A stretch of 64,000 nucleotides of DNA from Macrolepiota albuminosa (taxonomy: Eukaryota > Basidiomycota > Agaricomycetes > Agaricales > Agaricaceae). Both the position numbers and the translations under genes were made by a program. The stretch lies in assembly GCA_027475525.1 (NCBI GenBank), contig JAMWFC010000040.1, positions 1 through 64,000 of the forward strand, written 5' to 3'. Positions 36,741 to 48,234 of this stretch are shown here, in pieces. Position 1 is the stretch's first letter; each line of letters starts with the position of its first letter. A model generated the notes under the pieces. It was not told the DNA's origin, did no database searches, and saw only the letters and a list, made by a program, of their open reading frames with translations.

Positions 36741-37157
36741 CACTGCTGGCACTGGAAAGTATTTCCATTGGAAAATGTACAAAAGAAACCTGTTATACCA
36801 CTTCTATGTGGTGTTTACCCAAGAAATATGTAAGCATTTTCTCACCAAAATATTTAGAAAAATGTTTATCTTTTTCTCAACTGTTTTACAAGGAAAAATG
36901 TCACCTTTTGCCACTGTTTTTCTGAAAAAATGCTGCTTTTTCACACTTTTTTCCTAAAAAATGCACTATTTCTAGGAAAAGAATGGTAAAAAGATAGTAT
37001 TTTTCATTGGAAAAAAGTTGGGAAAAAGGTGAAAATTTTTCTAACTATTTTAGTGGGGAAATATTGATATATTTCTTGGGAAAAAACAACGTAGAAGTGG
37101 TATAACAGGTTTCTTTTGTACTTTTTCCAATGGAAATACTTTCCAGTGCCAGCAGTG
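36741..37157. mobile_element. MITE with CACTG termini (CACTA-like, non-autonomous)
   Basis: A 417-bp element whose first and last roughly 90 bp are inverted copies. It starts CACTGCTGGCACTGGAAAG and ends CTTTCCAGTGCCAGCAGTG; both arms contain AAAAGAAACCTGTTATACCA or its complement. The flanking 3 bp AGG (36,738-36,740 and 37,158-37,160) are a plausible target duplication; 3-bp duplications fit the CACTA group. The interior is AT-rich with many AAAAATG/TTTTTC motifs and encodes nothing. The decayed Plavaka transposase 1.7 kb to the right is a possible source of mobilising activity, but shared ends were not shown. Confidence 0.85.
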
Positions 37158-37160
37158 AGG

Positions 37161-38874
37161 TAGTCGAGATGCCAAGGAACCAATGAGCTGACAAGCTGAG
37201 AACAGAGCTGAGACTAAAGCAGAGAAGCCGAACAAAACAATCAATCTGAGTACTGAGCCAGGGCAAACAAAAGCAGAGCTGAGACCGATGAGACAGAGCC
37301 GAGACAGAGAAGTACGGAGCACTGAGAAGCCAAGAAGATTTGTGCTCACTGCCGAAGATAGTAAGCATGTGGTGTTTGACACCGGATCAAACATTGACAA
37401 GCCAGAAGTATGCCAGACAAGACAAATCACCAAGACCAGATCAGACGTCAACAAGACAAGACTAACGAGATGCATGAAACAAGCTTAGTCCAAACCAGAG
37501 ATTGTGGGGTATGAAAACCTGTATTCTCTTTCTATCTACATTCCTTTTATACCTTTTTCTGACTATCTAATTTAAGTTTTGACCACTGGTCAGTCTCACA
37601 ATCTAAATTCTAATTCATCACTTTCCTCTCAATCTCCTCAAATAAGCTTCCTGACCAACGGTCGGTCTCAGAATAAGTTTTTTGATCATTGATCTTCTCC
37701 AGACTCTTCGATCAATCCCCAAATCCCAACCTCCCTTTTCTGTAATTCCATGTTGAACCCGCTTTACCCTGTCTTTTGTTATCTTGACCTTCCCTTCCTT
37801 CGTTTTGTCAATCCTCTGCGTATCCCCTGTCATCTCTCCCAATCTCAACTTCCTTGCATAAGTCACCTTTTACCATTGTTCCATGTGCAGTCCATTTGCC
37901 CAACATGTCTACATGTGTTAGCTTCCAAGTACCAGAAAAGGAGTGTTTGGTTTTGTATGTTTTTTTATCAACTATGTATCAGCCCACTTAAAGGAAATGC
38001 TATTACACACAACGTGTGGGACTCGGGTTGTCTTATCTTATCTGTTTTGCCCTGGTGAGCAATCAGTCCCAGTGAGAAGTCCAATGTTTGTTTTCTATTA
38101 TTAGTCTTTACCATCATCTATATTATTTGCTTTCTGTTATTCATCTCGAAATGCCAAGATAACAATCTAAAAATTTCAAAACAAAACTCTGTTTGGGTCA
38201 CTTGATGCAGCGCTGATTCTTGCAATCAGAATTGAGTTACTTTTCATAGAAGTCATTGTCAGCTCATATCTGCATAATCAAAGTTTCAACATCACCAACT
38301 CAAGACTTGCTTTTGCCATTGTCATGCCTCCATCCTCCGAATCCTTGGATGTTCCTCATCCCAAGTGCGCTGCTCGCAATCTATACTCTCAGAATCAAAT
38401 CAATTGAGCGTTAGAGTCACATCTATTTCAGCATTGCATCACGGAATTAGGGACAAATAAACAAGCACAATCGTTAGGAGATGAAGAGGATCATCCAAGA
38501 CAGAGGAGGCGGATAGACACAGTAGATACACAGGTATGTTCAGATACATCTTATACTCTATTCTAATCACAGGAAGACAGGTAGCTTTGTCAATGCCCAC
38601 ACCTAGCAATGAAATAGGACCAATCGATAATCAACTACACATGTCATTGTCACTCCAACAACACAAGCACTCTCTTACATATAAGCTTCCTATACACAAG
38701 CACAAGCACTCTTATAACCAGTCTACTACATGATATGCACACAAGGAACAAAATTTACAACAACCACAATCTTAGTCAGCTCCTCAACTCAGTCTTGACT
38801 TACTAGTTTCTCTGCTCAATCAAACAGCTCATTTCATTCAGCTTTTACATGATGCAACTCTTGAGAATAGCAAC
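37161..38874. other. Decayed spacer without recognised genes
   Basis: About 1.7 kb. The left part has repeated GAGCTGAGAC/GAGCCGAGAC motifs (37,190-37,330). Two short palindromic motifs, GACCACTGGTC and GACCAACGGTC, occur near 37,580-37,670. The right part likely holds the 5' flank of the Plavaka element. No terminal repeats were found. Confidence 0.35.
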
Positions 38875-41453
38875 ATGTCAGAGCAGGCAATAGAGCATCT
38901 GCATAATTCTAAACCTGAGTATCATTTTGATACTAATGACAGACATTTTTGCAAGGCGCTGGAGTCTTTTTCTGCTACAACAAATGCTTCTGAGGCTACT
39001 TATTCATCACATCAATGTGCAATGATGCAGTGTTATCCAGATGACCTTTATCTTTTGTATGAACAAATCAAGAGCTGTGCCGAAGTACTTAGCGGCATAT
39101 TTCCAATTTAGGAAGATATGTGTCTCGATTCCTGTGTTGGATTTACAGGACATTTTTCACACCATATCAGTTGTTCTGTCTGTGGAAAGCCTAGATACTA
39201 TCCTGGAACTAAGAAACCAGTCCAACAGTTTCCTACTATCCCAATCGGTCCAATAATCCAGGCTCTTTATAGTCATGCTCATACAGCTGACCTTATGTAT
39301 TATTGAGAACAAATGACATGCAAGATTCTTGACCTTGCACGTGCAAATAGTGGTATCATTCCCAAGTACAATGATACCATGTTAGGCCTAGACTATCTTC
39401 AATGTGTAGAATCTGGTCAGATCTCACCAGATGATGTTATGATACAGATGTCTCTTGATGGTGCCCAGCTATACCATGATAAACTCTCTGACTGTTGAAT
39501 GTGGATCAATATCTTTCACAACCTTCCACCTGAGTTGCACTATACAAAGTCTTTTGTGTTTCCTGGAGGGTTTGTTGGTGGACCAAAGAAGCCAGTCATT
39601 CAAGATTCATTTACTTATCCTGCATTTCATCACATTGCTGCACTTTAAAAAGAAAGACTTCATATATGAGATGCATCAACTCAAAGTTATATCATGAAAT
39701 CATATCCTTTCTTTGCCTTTCTTACTGCAGATGGCCCAGCAATGGCAGATACATCAGGAATGGTTGGTCATAGTGGAAAATATGGCTGTTGTGTATATTG
39801 TGGAGTTCCTGGATGCTGTCGTACTGGTGATGGCCACTATTATCCTGCTCTATTGAAACCTGTCAACTACAGTGTCCATAGATGCACACATGATGATATT
39901 ACACTTGTGCAGCTCAAAGAAATGTATCAAAACACCACTGTTCATTATGATACCAACCTTGCCCTTCTTCTTTCATCTGCAAATCCCAACCAATATGAAA
40001 AAAATCGACTTGAGACTGGACTCACTAAACAAACACTTCTTTCTGGCCTGTCACAGACCTTTGGAGTGCTAAAAATATTCCCATTTGATATCATGCATCT
40101 TACAAGTCTGAATGATCCTGATCTTTTTCTTGGCCTCTGGCATGGAAATATGAAAGTATATTCACCTGATAAGAAAGAGTCTTGGGATTGGAAGATACTT
40201 GAAGAAAAAATCTGAGAAGCTCATAGTCAGACTATTGAACTCTTGACACTATATATTCCATCATCATTCGGACATGCACCTTGCAACCCTGCAACTAAAG
40301 GAAATACAGGATACAAGGCTTGGGAATATCAGATTCATTTATATGGACTTGGCCTAGCTCTACTTCAACATATCCTGCCCAAAGTGTACTGGCTCAATTT
40401 TTGTAAACTGGTGTCTGCAATTTGGCTCCTTCAGCAGTAGAGTATATCAGCTGATGATCTCAAAAAATCAACTTATCTTCTTTCTCAATTTGAGAAAAAA
40501 TTTGAAGAAATTTATTACCAATGCTGTGAAGATTGTATCTATTTTATTTGTCAAAGCATTCATCTTTCTACTCATCTATCTGCTGAGACTATTTAAGTTG
40601 GACCACCAGCCTGCTATGCTCAATGGGCTATGGAGACAGCAATTGGAAATTTAGGTGAAGAAATTTGCCAAGATCATGATTTATATGCAAACATTGCACA
40701 ATGTGGAATTTTAAGATCACAGGTTAAATGCATTATGGCACTGCTCCCTGATTTGAAATCATCTGAATCTTTAATTCCTCAAGGTGCTAAAGATTTGGGT
40801 GATAATTATATTTTATTATGTGCTTGCAAGGATACTGCAAAGCCTGTCTCTAAAGCTGAAGCTACTGCTATCATGAGTTATTGAGCAGCTTGCAAATGGC
40901 CAAATCAAGATGCTTGACCACATGCTATTATGCAATGGGCTTGACTTCAGCTTCCTAATGGACAAATAACTTGATCAACTTGGTATGAGGAGCAGGCAAC
41001 AAAGCCCCTTTGAAAGACTTCTTATATCAAGGCATGTGTTTGAAATTAATGATATCAATTTTCTTTGACTGATTTATTCACTTCTAGATTAAGCTGGATG
41101 AACATCAGACTCTTCTTGCTGATATTCAATACTTTTTTCAAATTCAGTTTAATGATATTTTCCAGTCACTTGCACTAGTATCAATATTTTTACCAATTAA
41201 CAAAGAACTTTATCAAAAATCTTATGAAACAGTCTATATTTGCAAGCATCAAGGTGATGCAGGACTTAAAGTCATTGACACTAAATGTATTCAGTTTGTA
41301 GTATCCATGTGTTCAGACTATCAAGCTACAGCCACAGGAGAAATTCTGTGTCCTGAAAACCAATACTTTCTGATGGAGGCTCCTTTTTTGAAGGTGGCAT
41401 CACTATGGGGACAAATAGAAGAAGAAAATGATAATAAAGAAGATTTCAACTAG
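38875..41453 (+). pseudogene. Plavaka/CACTA-like (Tnp2-type) transposase relic
   Basis: In one overall order the frames show blocks I know from Agaricomycete Plavaka transposases: MIQMSLDGAQLYHDKLSDC, HNLPPELHYTKSF, FPGGFVGGPKKP, then FHHIAAL, FLTADGPAMADTSGMVGHSG, CCVYCGVPGCCRTG (zinc-binding Cys cluster), PFDIMHLT, TKGNTGYKAWEY, AMETAIGNLGEEI, LPDL, LQLPNGQIT, and a C-terminus with LPINKELYQKSYETVYICKH and SLWGQIEEEN. At least eleven in-frame stops interrupt it. They fall at positions where relatives have Arg (CGA), Trp (TGG) or Gln (CAA), so most are single C-to-T type transitions. An intron near 41,040-41,087 may precede the last exon. Terminal inverted repeats were not found. It cannot make a functional transposase. 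Confidence 0.85.
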
Positions 41454-43870
41454 ACAATGTCAATGTACAATGAACAATGCAAATAACAATACAGTTTGAT
41501 TCTATAGAGATATGACAATCTTCTATTTCTTGTCTACAAGTGTTGTTTCATTTATATTGTCTGAATTTAGTTCTGCAGAGTCTTGAAGAGGCTAGAAAGT
41601 GTAACATTAAGTAAGCAAAATATGTGAGACGAAGTAAACTACCAGAGGAGGATTAACATGGTATACAAGCATTTGACCAGCTAATTTGACATGACAGATA
41701 CTAAGTATTGGTGATTCAGTAAAGCAAAAGTCCCAACCAACACTTGTCACATTCTTGGTTTCTGATAAAATATATGATATCTTTTAGTATCTGGTTATAA
41801 GCAGTATACTGATGAAATATACACTGTAAGTGATTACATTTTTTATTTAATTTTTTGTATGTGCAGTTGCCACTTTTGAGCAAAACATGATGAGATGCAG
41901 ATGATATGATAGCCAGAGATGCTGCAAAGAATGATTTCTTTGAGGCAGAAGACATGTTATATATAAAGGTGCTTTATATATCCAAGATCAATATGTCACT
42001 ATCCTTACAGCTATCAAAGTCACAAAGTGTGACCTCTCCTTGTGTCTTACATTCTTTTGTGACAATTGTTTTTTATATGCTCTCTTCAACTTGAACACTG
42101 CATTTTTTTTTTATTTTCATCTTTTGGACCTGTTATCATACTCATTGTTTGTCTGCATTTATCTTTGCAATGTCATCTGAATTGCTGTCTCCTTTGTTCA
42201 GTACTTCTTCTCAACCAGATTCTGCATCATTGTTTCCATCTTCAATTATTTCTTTTCATTCTTCAGAATTTTTTCATCCCTACAATACTGCAATTTCATC
42301 AAAAAAGATCTAAGATGCAAATTCTTCAGCACTGGTAAGAACTCAAACAGTCTTATATTTCATATTAATACTGAATCTCCTCTACTAGAACTTTTAGCTC
42401 TTACTTCTCAAGCAGGAAAATATAGAACTCAAGACAAAAATTCATAATTTGCAAATGAAAACTGTTATGTGAAAATCCTGATATAAATCAATTCAGTGAG
42501 TTTTTACTTTATATATTGAGTTTATTGACATATTGTTTCAGAGAAATTCTCAAAGTACTTCTGATGAACCAAGCCTCAATTTCAAATCAACAAGAAAATT
42601 ATACAACTCCATTTTTCACTGCTTGAACACTATCTCTGCCGTTATCCAAGGCATCATATCCCAATGTCAAGTTTTGGAGAGTATCTGACTTTAAAAAAGA
42701 TTGCAAAGGTCTTCTTAGTAAAACCAATAGTTTAGCAACATACCTAAAAAAATGAGGCCAACGACCAAAGTCTCATGGCAATGAACTTAACAATGAAGAC
42801 AGCAATTGCTACCTTGAAGATGCCTCTGGAGACCCTATTTTCCATAATGTTCTTGCAAAAGTAGAGCAGAAGGCTTGCTAAATTTGGTTTGCACTCAAAA
42901 ATCAAGGAGTAGCACCAGATAGTTGAGGCAAAGCTGGAGATGATATCTATTCCTATTATGTTGCAGAGATGTTCAATAAATCTGAGTTTAGTTTTTTCAG
43001 CTTTGTGACAATAATTGGAAACTCTAGCATTGGACAAGCAAAGCCTATGCATCATAAGCTCAAAACCATCTTCAATCGATATCAAAACTACTACACAAGA
43101 AGACAAAGCACAAGTACCCAATCCTTGATGATGCTGGACTTTTAAAGATGGAAGACAACTGCTCTCATACAAATAAAGAATCTTCCAATCATATGACACC
43201 ATTGCCAAATAATCAAGATATTGAGAACTGACTAGCAGCAGCAGTACAATTTTTCTTATTTTTTGATTTCTACTCTAATCTTGCAAGCAGGGTTTACCTC
43301 TGCTTACATCACCATTTACTATCATTGATCCACTGTAAGTCACAGTCTCCATCATTGCTGACAGTATTGGCTCAATCCTATACATAGTGACAATGAAGAC
43401 TCATATGCCTCTGCCAACCCCCTATCGTGGCATCACCAAATTTCACCTCAACAGTTGCTCAAAGCCACTCCAATGCTGACAAAAGTACTAATTCAGTTTT
43501 ATCTCTTCAACTTCCAGGTTAGTTGTATCTTTATAAGAATTCTTACTAATTTTATTCATTATCTACCTAGGGCTGTCTACCTCTGCTATCATCACAACCG
43601 CCTTTGTCACAGTCACCCCTTCTGCTGCAGCCTCAACACAACCATGGTAACCAATACCTCCATTCCTATCCCAGCCGCTGCCACAAGCACCTCCACCAAC
43701 ACAGCCACTTCCACCAATATATCTGCAGCTTCTGAAAATAGCCACACAAGCCTCAAATCTGCCATCTCTCAACCTGCATCAACACCTTTGGCACCTACAC
43801 AAAAAGCATTGAAGAAGGCTAATCTTAAGTTGGCTGTTGTCAGGACTGGGTATACTGACAAGTAAGTTAG
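41454..43870 (+). pseudogene. Relic of an element-associated ORF, heavily mutated
   Basis: Several plus-strand stretches look protein-derived but sit in changing frames with stops: SSELLSPLFSTSSQPDSASL (42,170), HGNELNNEDSNCYLEDASGD (42,775), WFALKNQGVAPDS followed by a stop, then GKAGDDIYSYYVAEMFNK. Near 43,650-43,800 there is a Thr/Ser/Pro-rich stretch (TSTSTNTATSTNISAASENS). The GVAPDSWGKAG-like and NNWK-like segments resemble uncharacterised proteins found beside transposons in mushroom genomes. The parent function is unknown, and the call as one relic rather than several is an inference. Confidence 0.4.
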
Positions 43871-44388
43871 TGAAATTTACTCTTTACCTAGTTTGACAAT
43901 ATCCTAGGAATTGATGTATGCATGCTTGGCTCACCAAGCATCTGAATGGTCTGAAATCAGATTTCAAATCTCACTGGAAAGATGTCTCTTTCAGAGACAG
44001 AGCAGTACGTATATTGGCATCTAATTAAGCATTCTTCATCTAACTATAGCTTTATGCATTCATAAATATATGTGAAGAAAGCTAAAAAAGTGGTAAATTG
44101 CATATATAGTGACTTTTTGTAGCATTACTGACTTGTTGTTCTCTAGAAAAAAATAGTGAAGGCAACAGTATTTATAATTTCATGATCACATGCAATTTTA
44201 AAAGATTTTGGTTGTATTTGGGCATGGTGCATGGCCAGAATACAAGTCAGGAAGGATGGTAGTATCTGGATAACCAACGCAGATAAAGGAAATAGTATAG
44301 GTGCTGTAGCAGGGCATACGCATGGGATAAATAGCTTTCAGATGATTGTAAACTAGCACAACAGAGGATAATGAAATTGCATGTTGAT
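43871..44388. other. Decayed AT-rich sequence
   Basis: No gene was recognised. It separates the relic above from the CpG-rich insert that follows. Confidence 0.35.
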
Positions 44389-45290
44389 AGGACCCCATAC
44401 AGGATTAGCGCATCAACGGCAGGCTACGGCAACACAGCACAGGTCCGGGATACCTTAGCGCGCGCTAACTAACCAATTTTGGCAATATTTGACGGCTGCG
44501 CACGGCAAGAAGCAGATCTGATCAATGATAGCGCCGACGGCAGACAGAATGACAATTGACAGATGGCATCAGTCACTGACGACAGTGCTTAGCGAGAAGC
44601 CTGATGATCTATTGAAAACTGACGGACAGCTTGGCGTTTGACCTTGGCATCTGACACTGCTTAGCGCCTCGATCTGGTGCCTGACATCGCTAAGTATTTT
44701 GGACAGACAGAAGGGTGATGGATTGATGGTTTAGTTTCGCGATCTGCTGCCTGGCGTCGCTAAGGTTCTTGAATGGACGGTAGGGATCTGAAACCGTTGG
44801 AGCTACCCCTATAAAATTTTCTAGTTTACCACACTTTGGTGTCATTGGCCACTGGCGACAGTGAACTCATTGTAGTATAAAAGTACTTACTGACTTGTAA
44901 ATCGAAAAATGGACCAGAGTTTCTTGCTCCCCTTTCTTCAGTCTCCCTTATGCTCAAGACCTCATTTACGGTCGGCAACGTCGCGCTCATCGGCAGTTGC
45001 AGACTATCGCTAGCCTTCGACCTATTCGCGCCTTGCAGCTACGGCAGGCACTTACAACGCTTAGACTTTGCTAAGCTTACCGCACTCTTGCCACTCACGT
45101 TGCCGTGTTCACTTACCGCTCCCTTTATAGGCGCTTTACCTTAGCACGTTATGCTTGCCGACCCCCTTACCGACTTTTCCTCATTTTCATAGGCGTGTTC
45201 TCTGGGACCTGCCCGGGACTCCTCACATCACTTATAGCATGCCCAACGCAAGCTATTGGTACGGTAACACTATAGCTATATTTGTTACTG
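44389..45290. mobile_element. CpG-rich insert, possible solo LTR
   Basis: About 0.9 kb with many CpGs (GCGCGC, GACGGC, TCGCTAAG repeats) set inside sequence otherwise poor in CpG. It contains CCCTATAAAATTTTC (44,809) and AGTATAAAAGTAC (44,876), which look like a core promoter, followed by C/T-rich tracts, an LTR-like layout. Starts with TGTTGATAGG fit, but I could not find a matching end or a target duplication, so the boundaries are uncertain. Confidence 0.35.
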
Positions 45291-46493
45291 ACCAAACTTT
45301 GGACGTCATCAATGTTATTGAATTCAATTGAGATCTATTATCAGTTACCTAACAGTTCTCAATGTATTGTAAACTATAGTAAATGAAAATTATATGCTGA
45401 GATATGCTATTGAGTCGGGCTGATATTATTTTATGCTACGACATGTGATAATAGAAGATAATGAAAAATAAACATCGGATTTCTCACTGGGAATCAGTTC
45501 CCATAGCCACTAAAACTCTCAATGCTGATTTCCAGACCTTGTGTAGTTTTGTGTTTTCCTGTATGATTGTTGTTCATATTTTAGCTATTGAATTAGTGCT
45601 TTTTTTCCATATCTTTTGCTGTTGGATGCTGGGCAGTCAATCTTTATTCTTTTTGCTATAGTATTGTACCATTTGTTTGTAACTTCCTCCATCGTGGGTA
45701 TTTTCTCAGGCTCTGCTTATTTTCATTCGCCAGTCACATCTCAGCTTCCATATCAGACATGTGAATTCTAACATTACTATCCTGTACATCCTGCTACTTG
45801 CTTCTGTTACTTTGTTGTTTGCATGTTTAGATCAAGTTAGGTTGGAGCTTAGAATTAAGCCTAGACTGGGTTCACTCTATTTTAGTCCTTTTATTTCGCA
45901 GAGCTGTTTTGTGAGCAACTAGATTATCTGAAAAATCCTAGAAAATATTTGGTATAAAATGTAAATCTATGTGTGTAGCTCTCAATTATAGCTTTGTTTT
46001 ATCTAGGTAGTAGATGATTTATTGCATGTTACTTAGTACTCTTTTAATGCCTTAAAATCATGCACTTGTTTTGTTTTATATTTAGCTAGCTAATTTCACT
46101 TTTCTCTGAAAAAGTCTCTCAATCTTTTAAGTTTCTTTTCAATCTACTCTTAGTCTTTCTAGTTTTCTCTCAGTGTCTTTCCATTTTTCCCAACTTTGTT
46201 CCACTTCCATCTACTCTGTATTTAGCTTGGGATCTCACTCTTCAACTTATTTTGAACCTCAAAACTCTGCATAAGTTCTGAAGAATTTCATAATCCACTA
46301 AAACTCCCTGTACTCAATCTGCTTAGGTGCAGAGCTCCTTCTGTAAATATCAAGTCTGCCTAGTAAATTGTAAGCTCTTGTAGTAAGCAGAACCTGACAA
46401 AGGATGTTACAAAACTTCAATAATCATGATATGATCCAAGTATTGCTAGAAAACTGCATCTTTATAAATTATATAGGCTATGTCTACACCTAC
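45291..46493. other. AT-rich decayed sequence, CpG-free from 45,899
   Basis: No gene or repeat boundary was recognised. CpG dinucleotides vanish after 45,898. Confidence 0.35.
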
Positions 46494-46647
46494 AGAGTAG
46501 TGTACATAGAGCAACACTATTTTACTATTTTTACTCATCAATTTTCATTGACATATTTTGAGCAGTCAATAGAGTAGTGTACATAGAGCAACACTATTTT
46601 ACTATTTTTACTCATCAATTTTCATTGACATATTTTGAGCAGTCAAT
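46494..46647 (+). repeat. Exact 2 x 77-bp tandem duplication (likely assembly overlap)
   Basis: Copies at 46,494-46,570 and 46,571-46,647 (starting AGAGTAGTGTACATAGAGCA) are identical over all 77 bp, and no homology extends beyond. The same exact period occurs at two other unrelated places (48,081 and 51,875). See findings. Confidence 0.95.
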
Positions 46648-46938
46648 GATGAAAACCACAAAGATTGGCAAACTATAGCACCTCTTTAGCTATCTCTGGC
46701 TAAGATAAATAAAAAGAGGTAAATGCTAATGATTGATATTAGCTACTCTTCAAGCTACAGAAAGAGAAAAAGGCAAAAAAGCATAACAACCCTAGGCTTT
46801 GCTATTTTCAGCAACTATTCATAGCATACTGCATACAATAAAAACTAGTACCATATTAATCTCAGATAACAGGTTGTTGTTATGAATCAGCAAGAATCTC
46901 ATTTCAGCAGGTGTTCTATTTAAAAATACTTTACAAAT

Positions 46939-47458
46939 TGTCAGAAGACTTTTCATTTCTTCTTTTTTTCACTTCTTATTCCTTTATTCTTTCTTCATTC
47001 ATCTCTTTATTTCTTCTGTCATTCTTTTACTTCACTGCTTTTATTTTTTCAACACTATGTACAACTATTTTCAGCTCTTGAGATGCTCTGATTCTTCAGC
47101 TATCATTCAGACAAGTGTGGCTTTTTCAATACTGCATATAAACCACTTATATAAATCAGAGTTTGCTTTTCTGACTTCCAAAGTCTGGAGTTGTTCTGCT
47201 TTATTTGTGCAATTGTTTGTTTAGGCAATTTTTGAGTTTTTTTTAATTTTTGTTGTTTTGTACAGTTGTTTCCATGCTTTTAAGGCCTCAGAAGCATCAA
47301 TTCTAGCATAGAAAATCCATAAACTTGTTTCTTTTAAATCTTTCTTCCTTGCTAGATAAGTTGTTATTAGGATATTGTTAGTGTATACTCTAATACATTT
47401 TGGATCTCCCTCTGCCAGCTGTATGACTGAGCCATAGTTTCTAGAGGTCACCCTTATA
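46939..47458 (+). mobile_element. Solo LTR of the plus-strand Gypsy family
   Basis: 520 bp starting TGTCAGAAGAC and ending CCCTTATA, clearly similar along its length to the 52,403-52,920 LTR (shared AGCTATCATTCAGACAAGTG, TTTGTTTAGGCAATTTT, TTTGGATCTCCCTCTGCCA). The 5-bp target duplication CAAAT flanks it (46,934-46,938 and 47,459-47,463). The terminal CA has become TA, a C-to-T change. No internal coding sequence adjoins it, so it is the product of LTR-LTR recombination. Confidence 0.85.
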
Positions 47459-47825
47459 CAAATGATATATTTGTCCAAATAGATGATTATATTCTGAGTC
47501 TGTTTATAAAGCTCATTGTAGTACTTAAATGCTTATCTTCTATCCAAACACTCTTGTACAACAAAAACTTGTTTTTGGTCTATATCACTTTGCATATAGC
47601 AACAAAGTTTATGCAAGTCAGATATAGCATCAGAGTTGCATTAAATTATACTTTCAATTGACTGCTTATTTTTTGCTAGGTTTTTGATCCTGTATATAAA
47701 TTATCAATATCTACTGGATAGTTCAAAAAAGTTGCAGTTATAGCTTTAAGCTATTGTCTAAGCAATTATATAGATTTGTTGAATGCTTAGGATATACTAA
47801 TAAATTTAATGCTATAAACTATTAT

Positions 47826-48234
47826 ATTTTCTAACTTTTCTTTTATATCCTCTAATTTTTGGATGGTGTCATATAGATCTATTATAAATTGCTATTTTTT
47901 CTATAACTACTTCTCAAAAAAAACAAGTTAGAGAACCAACTAACTTATTAACAATCTTTTTTAACAATAGTTGAAGCAATTATTATTTACAATTTTCTAA
48001 CTTTTCTTTTATATCCTCTAATTTTTGGATGGTGTCATATAGATTTATTATAAATTGCTATTTCTTCTATAACTACTTCTAAAAAAAAAACAAGTTAGAG
48101 AACCAACTAACTTATTAACAATCTTTTTTAACAATAGTTGAAGCAATTATTATTTACAAAAAAAAAACAAGTTAGAGAACCAACTAACTTATTAACAATC
48201 TTTTTTAACAATAGTTGAAGCAATTATTATTTAC
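47826..48234 (+). repeat. Tandem repeat, about 166 bp x 2 plus an exact 77-bp partial copy
   Basis: Copies at 47,826-47,991 and 47,992-48,157 are near-identical with a few substitutions and indels (for example TAGATCT versus TAGATTT). A third, partial copy at 48,158-48,234 repeats exactly the preceding 77 bp (48,081-48,157, starting with a ten-A run then CAAGTTAGAG). The long units look like genuine old duplication; the 77-bp part looks like an assembly overlap. Confidence 0.9.

Noticed and set aside
38875..41453. TGA read as tryptophan (alternative code or mitochondrial origin) because several stops sit at Trp positions
   Set aside because: Other TGA codons in the same relic replace Arg, TAA replaces Gln, and TGG is still used many times. 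A nuclear transposase with a probable intron is not mitochondrial. C-to-T mutation explains all cases.
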